Shown here one piece after another: positions 58,354-64,000 of a DNA stretch of 64,000 bases. The translations under genes and the position numbers were made by a program. How positions within the stretch are numbered: the first letter of the stretch is position 1; each line of letters opens with the position of its first letter. This DNA is from Mantis religiosa. Lineage: Eukaryota; Arthropoda; Insecta; Mantodea; Mantidae. The notes below the pieces were generated by a model. It did no database searches, was not told the DNA's origin, and saw only the letters and a program-made list of their open reading frames with translations. Location: the NCBI GenBank assembly GCA_030765055.1, contig CM060947.1, forward strand, positions 58,252,149 through 58,316,148, written 5' to 3'.

Positions 58354-60965
58354 AGTAGCCTATTGATAATGAAGATGGATATATTCAAAGTCTAGTATAA
58401 TATTTATTGCACTGTAATTTAAATTTAATATGAGACATTTTCAGGAACATGAAGATACATTTGACACAGAGGATCTGGACTGAGCTCATTGGAAAGGCGG
58501 CCATCGGTAGAGAAGAGATGAGCAATTGCACTTTCGTCCAAACTAAATACTTGAAGGGGACTTCAAAGATGGACATTTTCCCTCTTTCCACCTCCGAGTA
58601 CACTAGAGTTCTTCAAATTGTCAACGGCTGTGCAAATGAGCACTCTCACGAATGAATAAAATTTTTCAGTGGAGATTGTGTTTCTGGTGCGACAGAAAAT
58701 GTTGTACTCCAAGCTAGTTGGTGACGCCGCAATGCAGTGAGTACTGCTACTGCAAAAGATTAGAAAGATCTTGTGTTTGACTCCCGATCTAATGAGCCTC
58801 CCAAAGGACAAACCACGTTGTGTGCATTATATTTCAAACTACTTCACGGAGGAAGTGAAATGAAAGTGAAAACAGGAACTACATCAGTTCATCTGTGAAA
58901 ACTCAACATCAATGAGAGCTTAGGTGACACTGAAAAAAGGTGTGAGATCAGTTCACTTGTGAAGCTCAGCAAATCACAGCATCACTAAACAAATGTAGGA
59001 GTAATGTTCACCCTCTTAAAGGAACACAAAATGTTTACTGAATTTGAAGGATAGTTCGTAAATGTTGTGACTAATTCCATGTAAGAAGAATATTACTGTT
59101 TAAGGATTTCAAATTTAAATTTTTAACCAATTGGGAATACTATGGATTGTACAATTGAACTGCAAAATGGCCCACCAAGGTTCGCTTTTCGTCACATATT
59201 ATCTGTCAAATATACACGGTTATTACATTAAAGTTTTTAATGTAATAATTACAGTACACACAGTCAAGCGACTCATATCAACAGCTATAATGTAGCTGGA
59301 AGTTATTATAAGCTTTATTATGCTCGTACGTGGAGTTGTGGTGTAAAGGCAGAATTCCATTCTGTATTATAGTTCCTGCGGCACATGCTACTGCGCATAT
59401 GGTGGTTACCAACAAATGCAATACTGCTAAATCACATGACATCTGGGACATTTGCAGCTGACTGTGACATCGGTAATAAGCGACTCACTTTTGTGGTTCC
59501 TGACAAAGCTTCTCTCACATGCTCATCAGCTGTCCTGGCCACTCTGTTTGAATAATACCCTACAGTGATTTCGCAACTGAAATTTTCGAATCATGCATGA
59601 ATTGTAAAGCAGGTCCGCAGTAACGTGCAAGATCACAGGTTCGATTCCTGGAACCTCCACTTCGGCCTTGGATTTCTCCTGATCTCTCCAGATCGGTACA
59701 TGATAATTCGGATAGATCTTCTACCACAACTTTTCTGTCTCATTATTTACATTCATAAGTTTCATTTATACAAGTTTCGGACCAGATGACGACAATGATT
59801 TGCAGAGGATGATCGAACCTCCGCTGGAGATGGATTTCTCCATGATCCTTACCTGACCGACCGTGTCTCTTTTCTGGGAGTGAGTCCTTTCCTTCCAGGA
59901 CTATCATGTTGAAGACAGCTAAGGCGGTATTGTATCGACCTCAGGTACAGCGTTACTCTGGAATAGTTAGGGATGCTGTTCTCGCTAGCGCTGGTCACTC
60001 TTGGGATCTTCTCCTTCAATTCTTCCTCAAAGAGATTATTTTGGAAACTCAAAAGTCCTGCTATGTCCTAGGTACAGTGCTACACTCCAGTGACTAGAGA
60101 TCCCTTCGACTGATTAATATCAAACCTATCCTAATATGTGGTTCGTATTAATAAGGAGAAAATCATTTCCACATTTAGGGAACAGTGAGTTGCAGTGGAC
60201 TTCATTTCACCAGTGTGACGGATGACGTTTAGTACATTAATATATTATAAATAAATTAATATCGTGAATAAGATAAAACGTATCGTCGCCCGGATTTATA
60301 AAACTCGAGTTTAACTAATATGTCATTTTTTGCAAAAGTTTCGAGCTATTGCCACAAGGGTATATACAGATGAGCATCGCTCTCTTTGACTTTGGTGTCA
60401 TCCGCGTTGTGTGGATTAGTACTCCAAGATGTAGCCGTCAAAACCTCTTCCATTAAAGTAACTGCAGTTGCCTAATTTAACGTAATTATTGTGGGTTGTA
60501 GCACTAAGTGGATCAGAAAGTGGATCACAAAGTGGATCAGAGCAATGACAGTACAAGAGTTGTTACTATTATGGCATTCCTTATCTATTCTTCCACAATT
60601 AGGATTTCCTTTACCGACTGGCTCCCCTTCCTTTCTGATCCCCTTCGATTCCGAAGTAGTTACTTCCCTTACCCTATCGTCCCTTAAGGATACCATTTAT
60701 AAGCCTATGTCCTTATACAATATAAAAATACGTAACGTCTGCCTATACAAAGGTAAAAAAAAAAAACGTTCAAGAGAGTTAGAAGGAATCCTAAAATACT
60801 AAATTAGTTGCAGAAGAGCGGAAAAAAGGATTAAAGAGCTTACTTATATGCACTAAATAACTTTTAACACAATTAGATCAGAAACTGTATAACTTTAGTC
60901 CTATGATTTACAAACACCCTTTTTCTTGTGTATTAATTTCTCGGCACATTCACAAGTTGTTCTAC

Positions 60966-60968
<3 letters not shown>
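58354..60968. other. Unassigned 2.6 kb
   Basis: No gene supported. Frame 58449-58655 has no motif. GTCCGCAGTAACGTGCAAGA with B-box-like CAGGTTCGATTCCTGG at 59613-59652 may be another old SINE head. Three units of AAGTGGATCA(G/C)A lie at about 60505-60542. Confidence 0.4.

Positions 60969-61058
<90 letters not shown>
60969..61058. repeat. (GT)45 microsatellite
   Basis: Perfect GT run, followed by ATGTTTGG. Confidence 0.97.
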
Positions 61059-61062
<4 letters not shown>

Positions 61063-61365
61063 TTGGCACAAGTCAATAAAAGTTTGTACACTTCTTTGTT
61101 AATATCAACATGAAATTATGTGATTAACAAAATTCTTACTTGTAATGCTATTAAATAATAATATTTATATCGTATAAATTGTTAAGGGGGGACGTACGAG
61201 AAAATTTTCAAAAAATAATTTTTTATTGTTTTGTATAATAGTATATAGTGTTAGCTATCAAACACCAAAATATTATGACTGTACGTGGACTTTATGTAAC
61301 TTTAAAAATCAAAAGCCCTAGTGTTACATAGTATCATAGTAGCAACACATAGTCTTTCATCAGCT

Positions 61366-61791
61366 GTCTTGGAATCTATAAAGGCCACCTACCAATTCTT
61401 AGCACACCCAGGCTTGCTAAAAAATTCTCTATGGAGAGACTCAAAACCCAAATGAAAGCCTCAACAGTCTGATATAGAAAAGGTGTCCCAAAACATCATT
61501 TATGTCTTCCATAATGGTGAAAATTGCTACATTATAACTAATTGCTACATTTGATGCTACAATAGTGTTTAATGATGGGAATGTTGGCAGAAAGAAAGTT
61601 ATGCATCAGTTAGGGTATCAACCTGGTGTGTTTATGGAAACAATTTTGCAGAGTATCGACAACATTCGCATCGCTGGTGCAGAAAGAGTTATGAAATGAA
61701 TGCAGAAAGAAGCAAACAGAAGAGGAATTTAAAAAGAAAGGCTGAAGAAGACCAGAATGAGGATACAGACTATCGATATGGGAAGTTCTGA
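61366..61791 (+). pseudogene. Kolobok-type transposase C-terminus
   Basis: LESIKATYQFLAHPGLLKN, then by frame changes the equivalent of a G-x-TQN-x-NES-x-N block (61425-61470), then ATIVFNDGNVGRKKVMHQLG, YQPGVFMETILQSIDNIRIA, GAERVMK, a stop, and finally DTDYRYGKF with a stop at 61789-61791. FNDG-x-x-x-x-x-x-VM-x-x-LG, then a basic stretch and the closing YG-x-x-F are typical of the C-terminus in this group. Broken by stops. Confidence 0.7.
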
Positions 61792-61820
61792 CTTAAAATT
61801 AAAAGGCAAACTGAATAATA

Positions 61821-62122
61821 CTTTTTTTTTAGTTAACTGATGGAAATTAATCATTACTCCACACTAGCCGTATATAGGCCAAGGTTTTTGATAGAGTCAA
61901 CAAGAAAAATTCAATGCCATGGCCGGGGTTTGAACCACGGATATCCTGGTTTCCGTCCAGTCACTCTTACCCTTTGAGCTACCATGGCCAACGTGCCGTC
62001 CTGACATTAAATTCTCCAGTTGACTCGTATATTTGCCCGGTAGACCACTAGGGGCTCTCGCATCCGAGATACACTGTTTGTGGCGACTTACTTATCGTAA
62101 GTACTTAAGTCCCAGGCTTCAT
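61821..62122 (-). mobile_element. SINE family C, copy 2, nested in Kolobok
   Basis: Minus strand: GAAGCCTGGGACTTAAGTAC at the 5' end, tRNA-like middle with A box TAGCTCAAAGGG and B box TGGTTCAAACCCCGG, 3' part GGCCTATATACGGCTAGTG and an A tail (T run 61821-61830). Fuller than copy 1 at 40603-40885. Confidence 0.85.
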
Positions 62123-62134
62123 CATTTAACTCTT

Positions 62135-62275
62135 ATTATTTTAGTTAATTGATGGAAATTTATCATTTCTTTACACTATCCGTATATAGGCCAAGGTTTT
62201 TGATAGATAGAGCCAACATGAAAAATTCAATGCCATGGCCGGGATTTGAACCACGGATCTTCTGGTTTCCGTCCA
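62135..62275 (-). mobile_element. SINE family C, copy 3, truncated, tandem to copy 2
   Basis: Same strand as copy 2. It has the 3' part (TATATAGGCCAAGG and TTTTTGATAG on plus) and the B box (GGGATTTGAACCACGG) and stops within the tRNA-like part (GTTTCCGTCCAG). The 5' 150 bp are missing. Only about 15-20 bp separate it from copy 2. Confidence 0.85.
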
Positions 62276-62808
62276 GTATTGTATTGTATTTTTAATTGAC
62301 ATTCCCCGTAACTTGAATTTTCTACATCTTCAACCCATTTTTCTCTCAAACTACTTCATCTACAGTGATGCAATTTAGCACACAGCTTTCTTATGCCACA
62401 GTGAACATTTGTTGGTTCTAGAATTTAAGATTAAGTTCCAGATGGAATGTGATGATACCAAATATATGAAATTACTTTAATTTTTAAAGGATGCATATAA
62501 TTAACATTTTTTTAAAATTCTATACAGCTTTAATAAGAACTCTACATCCAACAAATTCATTTTTAGTGTATTTTAAAATAACATACCTAATTTCAGAAAG
62601 ATAGCATATGTGAATTTTGAAAAACATGAGCATAGGTTTGTAAATATCTCTGTATATAGAAACAATATGTGGAAAATTATGACAAAATTGTGCATATCAA
62701 CTGTATTGCCTTAAATGATATACTAAGTTTCAATTCGTTAACTTGAAAACTTTGGATGTTATGGCTATTTATGTAAGACCCTGAATATTTGCATACGTCC
62801 CCCCTTAA

Positions 62809-64000
62809 GCAAATAATTGTTTAGTTAAACATTTATTTTATACTAAACTAGTAACTTTATATATGCAATGTGTATACCATTAAAGACTTTAACTATAAAC
62901 ATAAAAATAAAATAACTTGGATTGTGTGGAGCAGTTCTTCAAAATGCCAGAAAAATAATAATGAATTAATAATGTTGGAAGTAATTTAGAAATATGCCTG
63001 AAATTTATTGTAAATGCTGTACATTAAATCCTGATTACTGTATTAAAATGCCAAAAGAATCGTCCAAAAATTGTTATTTTTTTTAAATTCACAAATGGTA
63101 CTTTTAAACCTCACCCGAAACGTCAATCTAGTTTGCTAATACCAGGTACCCTCTCCTCACGTATGTCAAAAGTGAATTCTATCATTTTTCTTTTCATTTT
63201 TGAGTACTATCCAACGAATAAAACTACAAACAAGCCTAATAACGTTGTTGAATTCGACTAATTTGTTACGTTTATGTTATTGTAGTATCAGCCTCTAGTC
63301 CCAGGCCCCTTTGTCTATTTCCGAAGTTGTCTGTTGCAAGTGAGCATTCTAATACTGTGAAGTAATTAGAATACTTCCTGTTATCTCTTTTTATTCCTCA
63401 CGGAGAAATCTGTAGCTGACTTGTTTGTATCCTGAACTTATCACTGTAATGAACTAAAATCTCTGAAACAAAAACGAGAACATAATTTGAATCTTTTCAT
63501 CACTTGTTCTTTACTTCTTTTATCTTTTTAATTATTAAAATGGGGATACAATTCCAAAGGTTTGGTTCTGACATAAAGAAACATTTCCCATGTAACATAC
63601 TCGTAATTAATTTTCTTTCCAAGCAAAATGTAATGCCCTGTAGGGGCCGTCTCAAAATGAGTAGGCGCAATACTAAAACCCTTGTACTGTTTCAGGCCTG
63701 ACATTCAGCTCGAGAGCTCGTACGATGCTACGCAAGACTAGCAAATTAAATTATACTTCCCACGCTGTAGGAATGAAACTCGAGTTAGAGTGTCGTTATT
63801 TTTATTCCGTTTCATTAGGAAAATCAGCAAAAGATGTTGCGTTGGTGGATGCTCCTACGTAACGTATTTTCCAGCGCTCACTTTCAGGTAATGAGTTCTA
63901 CGATACGGTAAGCCAATTCCTTTTGCATCAATTGCCTGAGGCTGCCAATTATTTGCTCGCCTAAGGAATAATAAAATTCTCCTGCTTAATCAATATAACG
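62809..64000. other. Unassigned 1.2 kb
   Basis: AT-rich. The frame 63504-63701 has no motif. Nothing further is recognised. Confidence 0.5.

Larger units (their letters stand above)
61186..62804 (+). mobile_element. Kolobok-like DNA transposon with TTAA duplication
   Basis: TTAA at 61182-61185 and 62805-62808. Inverted ends GGGGGGACGTACG and GGGGGGACGTATG. Inside is a transposase C-terminal relic on the plus strand, then two SINE C copies. TTAA target sites and G-rich ends fit Kolobok; piggyBac also uses TTAA, but the protein relic is not piggyBac-like. Confidence 0.85.

Overview
This window looks like nuclear DNA of an arthropod, most likely an insect with a large, repeat-rich genome. The grounds are low GC, many mariner-type transposons, Penelope-like, Harbinger-like, Kolobok-like and hAT relics, several tRNA-derived SINE families and long simple-sequence arrays. 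A cockroach-like (polyneopteran) host is my guess from the repeat style, not something the sequence proves. I see no convincing host protein-coding gene, no functional tRNA or rRNA gene, no CRISPR array and no prokaryotic organisation. Nearly every long open frame is a piece of a decayed transposase, a retroelement protein, a microsatellite translation or a SINE.

Layout. 0.45-1.9 kb is a Harbinger-like element with a four-unit internal tandem repeat. 2.3-5.4 kb is a DNA transposon with CACTGGG-type ends, split by a mariner and by a DUF4817-type Tc1/mariner element, and followed by a Penelope-like retroelement (5.4-7.1 kb) that keeps a GIY-YIG domain and a hammerhead-ribozyme-like motif. 8-17 kb has four copies of the main SINE, an LTR-retrotransposon 3' end, a pogo-like element, a transposase fragment, a solo LTR and a LINE tail. 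18.6-24 kb has three further SINE families, a full-length decayed mariner and two more main-SINE copies. 25.3-27.3 kb packs two solo LTRs around a second LTR-retrotransposon 3' end. 30.6-36.8 kb holds a mariner split by about 0.65 kb of foreign DNA, a foldback MITE and a hAT C-terminus. 37.4-50.8 kb holds the second CACTGGG copy, a solo LTR apparently interrupted by a LINE fragment, the second copy of the 13.2 kb transposon family, three more mariners and a second Penelope tail. 52.8-54.4 kb is a perfect (ATT)24(AGT)498 array. 56.4-57.3 kb is the third CACTGGG copy. 61.2-62.8 kb is a Kolobok-like element flanked by TTAA with two SINE copies inside it.

The parts do not form a pathway. The interest lies in the order of insertions. 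Repeat copies inside the same window serve as paralogous empty sites, so several insertions can be placed to the base (mariner at 2411-3280, DUF4817 element at 3340-4632). Target-site duplications are also readable: ATAT for all three intact solo LTRs and at the 5' end of a fourth, TTAA for Kolobok, TA for mariners, and 7-12 bp for the main SINE. The least explained items are the CACTGGG family with its conserved protein tail, the three Penelope-type ribozyme motifs, the SINE family whose tRNA-like part lies mid-element, and the 25-bp duplication around one solo LTR.
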